From Physocladia obscura (lineage: Eukaryota; Chytridiomycota; Chytridiomycetes; Chytridiales; Chytriomycetaceae), in assembly GCA_027596945.1 (NCBI GenBank), contig JADGJH010000594.1, positions 1 through 16,331 of the forward strand: a DNA stretch of 16,331 nt, in the 5' to 3' direction. The position numbers and the translations under genes are program-made. The notes under the pieces are model-generated. The model did not search any database. It was not told where the DNA came from and saw only the letters and a program-made list of their open reading frames with translations. Shown piece by piece: positions 9,959-16,331 of this stretch. The stretch's first letter is position 1. The number at the start of each line of letters is the position of its first letter.

Positions 9959-11068
9959 ATGGCTACGACGCATCTTCCTAACGAGCTGATCGAAAGCATT
10001 TTGGATTGGATCGACATTCAAACAGCAAGCAAAATGCGGCTCGTTTCGAAATCATTCAACGCAATCATCGCATCCGATCGTTTTTCCAGAGCAGGAATCG
10101 CCCGACTTATTCCACCACACAAAGAACCTGACGTTTCAAACTGGACCCGAGTATTTCTATTTGGTGCTTCTCCAGTCAGTCTCCAACGCGCATTCGTATC
10201 GCTGCGGTTAATAAACACAAAGTCATTGAATCTGTGGAACCTCGACATTCACGCAATGTCAACTGCAATCACAACAGCTCATTCATTGACAAACCTTGGC
10301 ATATTCTACGGAAACAAAAAAATCGGCGGCGGCGACTGGAACATCCCTGCCGAAATCGGAATGCTTGAAAATCTCGAAGCATTCACTGTTACGCATTCGG
10401 AGCTTGCCGGCGAAATCCCACCAACAATATCAAAGCTGTCGAAATTATGCAGTCTCAAACTTTCTGTCAACAACCTAACTGGTTGTATTCCAGATTCTAT
10501 ATGCGCGTGCGAATCGTTGCAATTTTTAATCTTGGATAGTAACAAACTCGCTGGACCGATCCCTACTGGTATAGGGCGGCTGCGAAACCTGACGAGAATG
10601 ATTTTGTCTTCGAATCAGCTCAGTGGAGATATTCCACATTCTATTGGATTTTTGCAGTGTTTGCGTGTGTTGAATCTATCAAACAACAGGTTCAGTGGTG
10701 ATGTTCCCAATTCAATTGGTTCCATCTCCACGCTCAAGATTTTGAATTTATGCGACAATGAACTGACGGGATGTTTGGCGTCATTCATCATGGAAAATCT
10801 TTGTAGCCTCACTGAACTCTTTCTGGACAATAATAAGTTTACTGGACCGATTCCGGACCAAATTTGTGTACTAAAGAGATTGGTGTCGTTCAGCGCAGTG
10901 TCGAACAGACTTTCTGGCGTTGTGCCAGAAACTATAGGGCAGCTAGAAAATTTGCAGAATTTGATGCTAGCCCGAAATAACTTTAGCGGGAAGTTTCCCT
11001 TGGATATTGGATCGATAAAATACCTTGAGCATTTGGAAATATCGGGGAATAAGTTTGATAATTGTTGA
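9959..11068 (+). CDS. F-box and leucine-rich-repeat protein
   Basis: This is a single-exon gene of 369 residues. I chose the ATG at 9959 because the frame upstream contains only a TTG, and this ATG has A at -3 and G at +4. Residues about 5-42 resemble an F-box: LPNELIESILDWIDIQTA, then KMRLVSKSFNAII. Such a domain would bind Skp1 and place the protein in an SCF ubiquitin ligase. From about residue 110 to the end there are 10-11 LRRs with a 24-residue period and the plant-type consensus LxxLxLSxNxLxGxIPxxIG; for example LNLSNNRFSGDVPNSIG. The LRR face would hold the substrate. There is no signal peptide or membrane span, so it is probably intracellular, unlike plant receptor kinases with similar repeats. 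The last repeat stops abruptly at NKFDNC, a TGA at 11066-11068; see the next entry. An AATAAA at 11290-11295 is a likely 3' signal. Confidence 0.88.
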   Translation: MATTHLPNELIESILDWIDIQTASKMRLVSKSFNAIIASDRFSRAGIARLIPPHKEPDVSNWTRVFLFGASPVSLQRAFVSLRLINTKSLNLWNLDIHAMSTAITTAHSLTNLGIFYGNKKIGGGDWNIPAEIGMLENLEAFTVTHSELAGEIPPTISKLSKLCSLKLSVNNLTGCIPDSICACESLQFLILDSNKLAGPIPTGIGRLRNLTRMILSSNQLSGDIPHSIGFLQCLRVLNLSNNRFSGDVPNSIGSISTLKILNLCDNELTGCLASFIMENLCSLTELFLDNNKFTGPIPDQICVLKRLVSFSAVSNRLSGVVPETIGQLENLQNLMLARNNFSGKFPLDIGSIKYLEHLEISGNKFDNC

Positions 11069-11242
11069 GAGGACAATAATCTTTAATGTGACTATATTTT
11101 ACTGGATTTGTCCAGTGATCCGCTTTTGGGAATTATTTTTGATGAAATCGAGTCTCGTGAGGAGTTTTTATTGGTAAAGTTCAGTGACAATTCTCTGTTT
11201 GGCGATCTTGCTGAGGCTTTCAGAAGCAATTTTTTGTTTTGA
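11069..11242 (+). pseudogene. Decayed in-frame continuation of the LRR array
   Basis: After the TGA of the F-box/LRR gene the same frame meets a TAA at 11084-11086, then runs open from 11087 to a TGA at 11240-11242. The open part contains LDLSSDPLLGII (from 11102) and LVKFSDNSLFGDL, both fitting LxLSxNxLxGxI. From LEIS in the last intact repeat to LDLS is 23 residues, against the usual 24, so the repeat register is nearly kept through two stops. The simplest reading is a longer ancestral protein that was truncated recently. A competing reading is a 63-nt intron (11053-11115, donor GTTTGA, acceptor TGTCCAG) that keeps the frame and removes both stops; its product would carry two extra residues in that repeat. 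Confidence 0.6.
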
Positions 11243-11736
11243 TGTGTGAAACAAAAAAAGAGGATCTGTAAATATTTTCTGGGACTCTGAATAAATGGCT
11301 GAGTTTTGATACAGGTCGAATCAAAACAAAAAACTCATCAAAAATGCACAACCATGATGCTAATGTCACAAGCAGTTGAAATGAAGAGAGCACTCACATG
11401 GTGAGATAAAAAGAGAACCACCCTAAAGTTATTGTGCCGAGAAATTTTTATAATTTTAATTGTTCAACGACTGTCATGCGTGGCAGTAATTTGATGCCTG
11501 GGCAGTTTTCAGAAACAATCAGGGAGACAAGAGTCTATGTTATTTGCCTTTGTAGTTAAATGCTGACAGACGAACCTCTAAATTCTCGCATAGCAAACCC
11601 CTCATATCCAACACTACACACTGTTTGAAATGTTGCGCAGATTAGTGTCCCCATACTCGTATGCAAGTACAAGAATACGAGCTTTACCCACACTAATTAT
11701 ATACATAAAATAATTTTTGTCTTTGAAAAAATATCG
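11243..11736. other. Spacer upstream of the membrane-protein gene
   Basis: This 494-base spacer holds an AATAAA (11290-11295) that probably ends the F-box/LRR transcript. It has a hairpin with perfect 8-bp arms GTTTTGAT/ATCAAAAC (11303-11310 and 11320-11327), and a perfect 7-bp inverted repeat CTCGTAT/ATACGAG (11656-11662 and 11675-11681). A TATATA lies at 11698-11703, 34 bases before the next start codon. No coding frame stands out. Confidence 0.6.
11290..11295 (+). terminator. AATAAA polyadenylation-type signal of the F-box/LRR gene
   Basis: A canonical AATAAA hexamer lies 222 bases past the TGA of the F-box/LRR gene and 48 bases past the end of its decayed extension. The likely mRNA would therefore carry the extension as 3' UTR. 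Confidence 0.45.
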
Positions 11737-12660
11737 ATGGAAACACTTGTAGTTGTTCTGTTGCCATTCGCATTCTCATTTTATCAGCGGCGACGACAGC
11801 AGCAGGCACAGGCAGCTTCAACCACAGGTGCACAGCAGCAACATGCGTTGCGCAGCAAGTGGGATGTGGCGGCAATATGTTTGCTAGTGCTGACGGGACT
11901 GGTGCTGGTTGCATTGGCGGTGGTGGGCGTAGCGGAACCACGGAAAGATGATTGCGGATGGTGTCTGTCAGCAACAACAGGAGCAGCAGCAGCAGCAACA
12001 ACATTCGATTCGACAGCCGATGCGCGCGTGTTTGCCGTGGTGTCAGTGCTGCGCGAGAGTGTTGTGGTTGCAGCATGTGTCGGTGTCGCGAGTTTCTTGT
12101 CACCGCGCCGCAAGGAAAAGTGGCGTGCGCCCGCCGCGTTTCTTGTTGCCGCAGCGGCTGCCGCAGAACTTCTCGTTTTCACCGCCGATCTTAATATAAG
12201 TGTTGAAGTATTTGGGTTCAAGTTTGGCCAGAACAACAGCAGTTTCTCGTTTCAGCAGCAGCAGCAGCAACAACAACAGTCTGTTGTCCGTGCCACTCGT
12301 CGCGTCGCTGTCGCCGTTTTGCTTGTTGTTATCGCTGCTTGGGACGCAAAGCCTACCTCGCGCGACCAATACGCAGAGCAAATCATGCGGATTGTCGACA
12401 AACAGCGTGCAACTTTCCAGCGACTGCAAGCTGCGCGTCTTGCGCGCGCTACGAACGCGTCCACGCAATCTCTACAGCACGCGTATTTTGCGTCAATTAA
12501 ACACTCGGCCCCCGCGCCTTTGAGTGAATCATCTCTCTTGCAGAATGCCATTGAGTCTATTCCAAACTACCAGGTCTTAGTCAATACGGCTCGAATGCTT
12601 ACAGCACAGATTATTCAGCAAGCAACAGCTGATGGAATTTTATCTGGTGAAACCAAATAA
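11737..12660 (+). CDS. Alanine-rich multi-span membrane protein with polyQ run
   Basis: This is a single-exon gene of 307 residues that I do not recognise. Hydrophobic segments lie at about 3-16, 43-66, 98-121, 131-150 and 189-203, so it is probably an integral membrane protein with four or five spans. Charged loops are present (QRRRQQQ at 17-23, SPRRKEKWR at 122-130). A run of nine Gln (173-181) sits in a Ser/Asn-rich loop before the last span. The last 100 residues are soluble and mostly helical (QIMRIVDKQRATFQRLQAAR), then contain SESSLLQNAIESIPNYQ. GC content and Ala codons are much higher than in the neighbouring spacers, which supports real coding. A TATATA lies 34 bases upstream of the ATG. 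It ends 154 bases from the stop of the convergent flavin enzyme gene. A lineage-specific membrane protein is the best description. Confidence 0.68.
   Translation: METLVVVLLPFAFSFYQRRRQQQAQAASTTGAQQQHALRSKWDVAAICLLVLTGLVLVALAVVGVAEPRKDDCGWCLSATTGAAAAATTFDSTADARVFAVVSVLRESVVVAACVGVASFLSPRRKEKWRAPAAFLVAAAAAAELLVFTADLNISVEVFGFKFGQNNSSFSFQQQQQQQQQSVVRATRRVAVAVLLVVIAAWDAKPTSRDQYAEQIMRIVDKQRATFQRLQAARLARATNASTQSLQHAYFASIKHSAPAPLSESSLLQNAIESIPNYQVLVNTARMLTAQIIQQATADGILSGETK
12253..12279 (+). repeat. CAG/CAA trinucleotide run encoding nine glutamines
   Basis: Five CAG, three CAA and one CAG codons in frame encode Gln173-181 of the membrane protein. The mixed codons suggest the run is partly stabilised against slippage. 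Confidence 0.95.
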
Positions 12661-12814
12661 TATGCCACGTATAGTTATTCAATAGACTTGAAATAAAGAA
12701 TGATATTCGTGGCTAATCGTATCGGCCAGATTTATAATTTTTTCCGTTTTGTAACAACATTAACAATTAAATATTCATGCAATATTTTTATTTCGACTTG
12801 TCAAAAAATATAAA
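12661..12814. terminator. Convergent 3' ends with AATAAA signals on both strands
   Basis: This 154-base spacer lies between two convergent stop codons. A plus-strand AATAAA at 12692-12697 serves the membrane-protein gene. A minus-strand AATAAA at 12787-12792 lies 23 bases beyond the stop of the flavin oxidoreductase gene. If cleavage falls the usual 10-30 bases downstream, the two 3' UTRs stay apart. Confidence 0.6.
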
Positions 12815-13967
12815 TTAAGCCAGAGTTGGATAGTCGGTGTATCCTTTTTCGGCACCACCGTAGAAGGTAGATGGATCGGGAGAGTTGAGCGTAGCATTCT
12901 TTAAGAAGCGTTCAGGCAAGTCCGGGTTTGCAAGGAACTGGGTGCCAAAAGCAACAGCATCAACAGCCCCGTCGGCAATAGCCTTGTTGGCCTCGTCCTT
13001 GGAGTAGCCCATGTTTGCAATAAGAATGTTCTTGAAGTTTTTTCTGAAGATGGGAACGATATCAACTTGAGAAGTTACCGGGGAGAAGCTGGAACGCATG
13101 ACGTGAACGTAAGCGAGATTGTAGTGTTGAGCGAGTTTAGCCACGTGTTCGGAAAGGGCAGCGGGGTCAGAGTCATGCATGTCATTATAGCTGTTGAGGG
13201 GTGAGAAGCGGACGCCGACCTTCTCCGGAGTGCCCACGGCAGCAATGACAGCTGCAAGCACGTCGTTGAGCAGCTGCGAGCGGGTACTTAGCGACGCGTT
13301 GCCGTACTTTGGGTCGTCAGTGCGAGTGTTTGTTCCGTCGCGCAGGAATTGATCGATGAGATATCTGGTGTCGTTCGTTACTTTAAGATGTGCATAAAAA
13401 GAGACAAAGAAAAACGCACCCATTTGCGGCGTGCACCTCGACACCATCAAAGCCAGCTTTGAGCGCGGATGTCGCGGCATCGGCGTAGGAGGCAACGTAG
13501 GCGGGCAGCTCGGAGGCGTCGAGGGCACGCGGCACGGCGTTTGGCAGCTTGCCCAGCGGCGTGTGGATGGACGTGTCGATCGCCACGGCGGCCGTCGACA
13601 CAACTTCAGTGGTGTCGCCGCCGTTGAGCGCCGGGTGCACGGCCCGCCCGCCGTGCCAAATCTGCAGAAAGATGCGCCCGCCCTTCGCGTGCACCGCGTC
13701 AGTCACGTGCTTCCACCCCGCAATCTGCTCGGCAGTGTATATGCCCGGCTCGCCGTAGAACGCCGACGCGTTCGGACGGATCTGCGTCGCCTCCGCAATA
13801 AGTAGTCCACCGGACGCGCGTTGCGCGTAGTATTCGGCCATCAACGCGTTCGGCACATGCGTCGGTCCCGCTCGGCTGCGTGTTAGCGGCGCAAGGAATA
13901 TTCGGTTTGGTAGGTGCAAGTTTCCTACTTGAACAGGTGTGAAGAGTGTTTTTGGAGTGGCTGCCAT
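12815..13967 (-). CDS. Old Yellow Enzyme family NAD(P)H:flavin oxidoreductase
   Basis: Two exons (13967-13420 and 13364-12815) flank a 55-nt intron (13365-13419, donor GTGCGT, acceptor ACACCAG) and encode 365 residues, the normal family length. The ATG at 13967 has A at -3 and G at +4; further upstream the frame has only a TTG. The enzyme folds as a TIM barrel, binds FMN and reduces activated C=C bonds of enones, using NAD(P)H. Visible motifs are LAPLTRSRAG (Thr29 near the flavin), LQIWHGGRAVHP (Gln102), VEVHAANGYLIDQFL (substrate-binding His179 and Asn182, proton donor Tyr184; the intron splits Gly183), GVRFSP (Arg235), and the C-terminal GYTDYPTL. The first two-thirds and the tail are close to bacterial and plant enzymes. 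Oddly, the AFGR-F-ANPDL motif reads AFGTQFLANPDL, with Thr324 where the FMN-phosphate-binding Arg is expected. It is probably cytosolic; no targeting signal is seen. Confidence 0.95.
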
Positions 13968-14413
13968 TTTTCGTTGTTTCTGCTGTTTTCTTTTTTCTTT
14001 TTTTTGAATTTGTTTCAATTGCAGTTTTGACGTATTTGAATGATTTCAAATGGAAACCCTAATTCAAATGAACAAAAATCGGTTTCGAAATCCTCCTTTT
14101 TCATTCCAGAATATTCCTAAACACTATTTTTTAAAAATAATAACACAAAACAATAAAACCAAACATGGTAACCATCTTTTGAAAAAAAATTCATAAAATT
14201 TATTGAAGCAGTATATAAAAAAGATTAACAACAATATAGCTCATGTTACATGGTATGAGCGTTTTTATACCAACGCCCAATTTCAAATTTCGGACTGAAC
14301 TATTCTAAAAGTCTAATATTTTGTGTGTGAGGTAATGAATTTTGAAGGGTATAATCCCCACATTTTTGAAGAAAAAAAAAATTATTTGTGTTCTGTAATT
14401 TGCATTTTTTAAT
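13968..14413. other. AT-rich spacer upstream of the flavin enzyme gene
   Basis: This 446-base spacer should contain the promoter of the Old Yellow Enzyme gene, read leftwards. A TATATAAAA at 14212-14220 points right and could belong to the relic that begins at 14414. No other structured feature is visible. Confidence 0.5.
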
Positions 14414-15013
14414 ATGGTATGGCACAATTTGAGATTGATTGTCATGGAAGTTTTGAAAGTTTCACCACATCTTGTGATCATTTTGTCACTGAGTAAACGA
14501 ATTCCAAAACTCAGTGAAGCCATGCCCGTAGAGAGATGTTTGAAAAGGGGAGATTTGGAGATCTTGAAGTTTCTAATTTCACACCCTCGCTCTTCCAAAA
14601 CCCAAACCACTCTCCGATAAAATCCCAATCTTAAATTGGCCATTGTTACAGCACATCAGAAAACATTCAAAATTGCAACAAAAGCGATTTTCGAGTCTGA
14701 GACAACAACCACAGCAACAGCAAGACGAAACAAAAAATCACCAAAAAGTGTATAGTACTCAACACGATTTCGAATGTTTTTTCACAAGTCTCAAAATGCT
14801 ATCTTGTTGTATTTCGAGACTTTTTTTCACAGAAGGTATAGAACCACTCTGTTCTCGTCATCAGCTATGATATCGATTGGAAGCACCACGCCGCTTGTTA
14901 TTGATATTGTTGCGTCAACTGTAATGGCGGTTTGCTTTGTTGGTGCTTATGCAGTTGCAGCTACGTTTGCGATAAATATTAGCTTTGGCCAGCAGCGTGG
15001 GCTGAAACTTTAG
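14414..15013 (+). pseudogene. Probable gene relic, 200-codon frame with two stops
   Basis: One reading frame runs from the ATG at 14414 to the TAG at 15011-15013 and is broken only by TAA at 14618-14620 and TAG at 14753-14755. In AT-rich non-coding DNA about ten stops would be expected in 200 codons. The first part contains ERCLKRGDLEILKFLISH, which resembles half of an ankyrin repeat. The middle is Thr/Lys-rich. The last part (MISIGSTTPLVIDIVAST, then VMAVCFVGAYAVAATFAI) looks like a membrane span and could alone be a 48-residue frame from the ATG at 14867. A 39-nt intron at 14750-14788 would remove the second stop in phase, but it is shorter than any intron in the window; I found no intron that removes the first. 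I favour a decayed gene. Confidence 0.4.
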
Positions 15014-15502
15014 CTTTCGGTTATATTTTCAGTCGCACGGGTAGAGTTTTCAGTGCAGACACTGTCCGTGCGCCGTATTGTGCTGCTGCTTTGCTTATCG
15101 TCAACATGTGAGCTGCCACTGCTGATAGCTGCTGCTGCTGCCAGATGTCAAGCAAGCATATGCAGGCACTAATAACTGTGATGGTGATGTTGGTTTAAAT
15201 ATTGTTGGTATTAGTGGAAGGCGGAAGGCAGCTACATTGATAAGAGTTGTCACATGATGGTTAGAAGTTCATTAAAAATTTTGGATTGCGTTTTGTTTTA
15301 TCGTTTTTGTGGTGCTTTATTTCCTGACGGCGGTGAATTGGTTGGTGTAGGAAACTGGTGTTCATCAAAATGCTAAACAAAAAAAAAAAAGGGGAAGGCC
15401 CCTATACAAAAAACTAATTTTGGTAATACTTGTTTGTTTCTTTTGCTTTTACAAAAGTTGAGCAAGAGTTTGGAGAAGAACAATAATCAGAATCATCTTG
15501 AA
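15014..15502. other. Spacer downstream of the membrane-protein gene
   Basis: This 489-base spacer holds short CTG/GCT runs around 15079-15143, a run of 12 A at 15379-15390 and, next to it, a GGGG-AAGG-CCCC mini-hairpin (15391-15402). A minus-strand AATAAA at 15316-15321 is a possible 3' signal for the gene that stops at 15503, giving a 3' UTR of about 200 bases. No coding frame stands out. Confidence 0.5.
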
Positions 15503-16213
15503 CTATTTCGATAGCCTTGCACGAATTGCCAAATACGTTATCCCTCCCAGCAACAATGTTCCACCAAAGGAAACACCAATTTGAATCCAATTATAATTTG
15601 CAGCGTGAGCCTCGAAATTAACAATTAGAATGATTACAACAATAACAAAGTTCCCGATCCCCCAAAGCAACGACAGCCCGTTTGTAAACTTTTTGTAAGC
15701 AGTTTTTCTCTGCAATCGCGCATCTTCGCTGATGTTCGGATCATTCAGTCGGTCTTTGACTCCCTGGCCGGCAAACCTGTCAATGAGATTCTCCTCAAAG
15801 AGCATGGACACCAGAAAAATCAAGCCGATAATAAAGTTGGACAAAACAGTGCCAATATTCTGGATCTGTTTGTTGTCTGGGTAGAAATATGCCAGAAGGA
15901 CTTGGGCAACAATTTCGCCGAGAATGGGAGTAGTGAGAAAGCCGACTTTCCCGGCACCAAGTTTCCCGGTCGCACGATATTCGATAAGCAGACAGTAGAG
16001 GACCGGTACGGCGGAAACCGCATAGCCAACCCACAGGGGTCGGCCTGAGCTTTGCACAATTCCGGGTATTATTTGTGGGAAAACCATAAGCAGCAGAATC
16101 TGTTGGCGCGTGGTCGTTCCGGTGCCAGAATTATTTTGCGCGCTCTGTGGTTGCTGCGGCTGCTGCGCTGGTTGAAATTGTTGGTAATTGGTGCCATTGT
16201 TGAAGTTGCTCAT
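15503..16213 (-). CDS. Six-span membrane protein with Q/N-rich N-terminus
   Basis: This is a single-exon gene of 236 residues. Residues 1-38 are polar and rich in Gln, Asn and Pro, and probably disordered. Six hydrophobic segments follow at about 39-56, 60-77, 92-111, 119-139, 182-201 and 209-230. A charged loop (140-178; DRLNDPNISEDARLQRK) lies between the fourth and fifth. The segment order and the YKKFTNGLSLLWGIGNFV stretch before span 5 recall the bacterial VC0807 family of about 220-residue membrane proteins, of unknown function. That likeness is from memory of family layout, not from an alignment. The ATG has A at -3. A 17-T tract (16250-16266) lies 37 bases upstream and may keep the promoter free of nucleosomes. 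No function can be assigned. Confidence 0.8.
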   Translation of the reverse strand: MSNFNNGTNYQQFQPAQQPQQPQSAQNNSGTGTTTRQQILLLMVFPQIIPGIVQSSGRPLWVGYAVSAVPVLYCLLIEYRATGKLGAGKVGFLTTPILGEIVAQVLLAYFYPDNKQIQNIGTVLSNFIIGLIFLVSMLFEENLIDRFAGQGVKDRLNDPNISEDARLQRKTAYKKFTNGLSLLWGIGNFVIVVIILIVNFEAHAANYNWIQIGVSFGGTLLLGGITYLAIRARLSK

Positions 16214-16249
16214 ATTTCGGAATTAAATGAGTTTTAGCTAATCAATCCC

Positions 16250-16266
16250 TTTTTTTTTTTTTTTTT
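16250..16266. repeat. Poly(dA:dT) tract
   Basis: Seventeen T in a row lie 37 bases upstream of the start of the six-span membrane protein gene. In fungi such tracts often mark nucleosome-poor promoters; here that role is inference. The remaining 65 bases to the window end show nothing recognisable. Confidence 0.7.
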
Positions 16267-16331
16267 GCAAATTTGCTCCACTTTGCAATAAATTCTTTAA
16301 TTTCATTTGGGGCTCCATTATTGGGCCTTCC

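Noticed and set aside
11311..11326. GGTCGAATC resembling a tRNA T-loop
   Set aside because: No acceptor stem, D-loop or anticodon arm can be drawn around it.
11303..11327. Hairpin GTTTTGAT/ATCAAAAC as a bacterial-type terminator
   Set aside because: The genome is eukaryotic and the hairpin is not followed by a T run; an AATAAA just upstream is the more likely 3' signal.
11784..12236. Minus-strand open frame of 150 codons rich in Ala, Thr and Ser, with cysteine runs
   Set aside because: Antisense shadow of the Ala-rich membrane-protein gene; the Cys and Ala runs come from GCA/CAG codons read backwards.
13431..13805. Plus-strand 124-codon open frame
   Set aside because: Antisense shadow of the GC-rich first exon of the flavin oxidoreductase gene; no domain.
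14305..14643. Minus-strand 112-codon open frame
   Set aside because: Overlaps the better supported plus-strand relic; it ends in Phe/Ile-rich AT sequence with no recognisable motif.

Overview
The window looks like nuclear DNA from an early-diverging (zoosporic, probably chytrid-like) fungus. The reasons are short spliceosomal introns (49-80 nt, GT..AG, most with a CTAAC/CTAAT-like branch motif), homopolymer-rich AT spacers, AATAAA-type 3' signals, a full-length ABCA-type transporter, a BTB-TLDc protein, and an F-box protein with plant-type LxGxIP leucine-rich repeats. The lineage call is inference; no rRNA, tRNA or marker gene is present.

Layout. 1-480: homopolymers and a possible tiny spliced gene (minus). 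481-1962: BTB/POZ-TLDc protein (minus). 1963-2863: spacer with coding-like but frame-broken plus-strand stretches. 2864-9206: a nine-exon minus-strand gene, reconstructed from splice sites and reading phase, for one ABCA-type transporter of about 1944 residues with all nucleotide-binding motifs intact. 9207-9958: spacer with a cluster of hairpins. 9959-11068: F-box/LRR protein (plus), followed to 11242 by an in-frame decayed continuation of the LRR array. 11737-12660: alanine-rich multi-span membrane protein with a polyglutamine run (plus). 12815-13967: two-exon Old Yellow Enzyme family flavin oxidoreductase (minus), convergent with the previous gene. 14414-15013: a 200-codon plus-strand frame interrupted by only two stops, probably a gene relic. 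15503-16213: six-span membrane protein with a Q/N-rich N-terminus (minus).

The genes do not form a pathway; this is an ordinary eukaryotic neighbourhood of unrelated single genes. The points most worth following are the cysteine-pair motif in the transporter linker, the LRR gene truncated by two stops with its repeat register kept, the Arg-to-Thr change in the flavin enzyme, the two relics in spacers, and the hairpin cluster. I found no CRISPR array, prokaryotic system, identifiable transposon or RNA gene.
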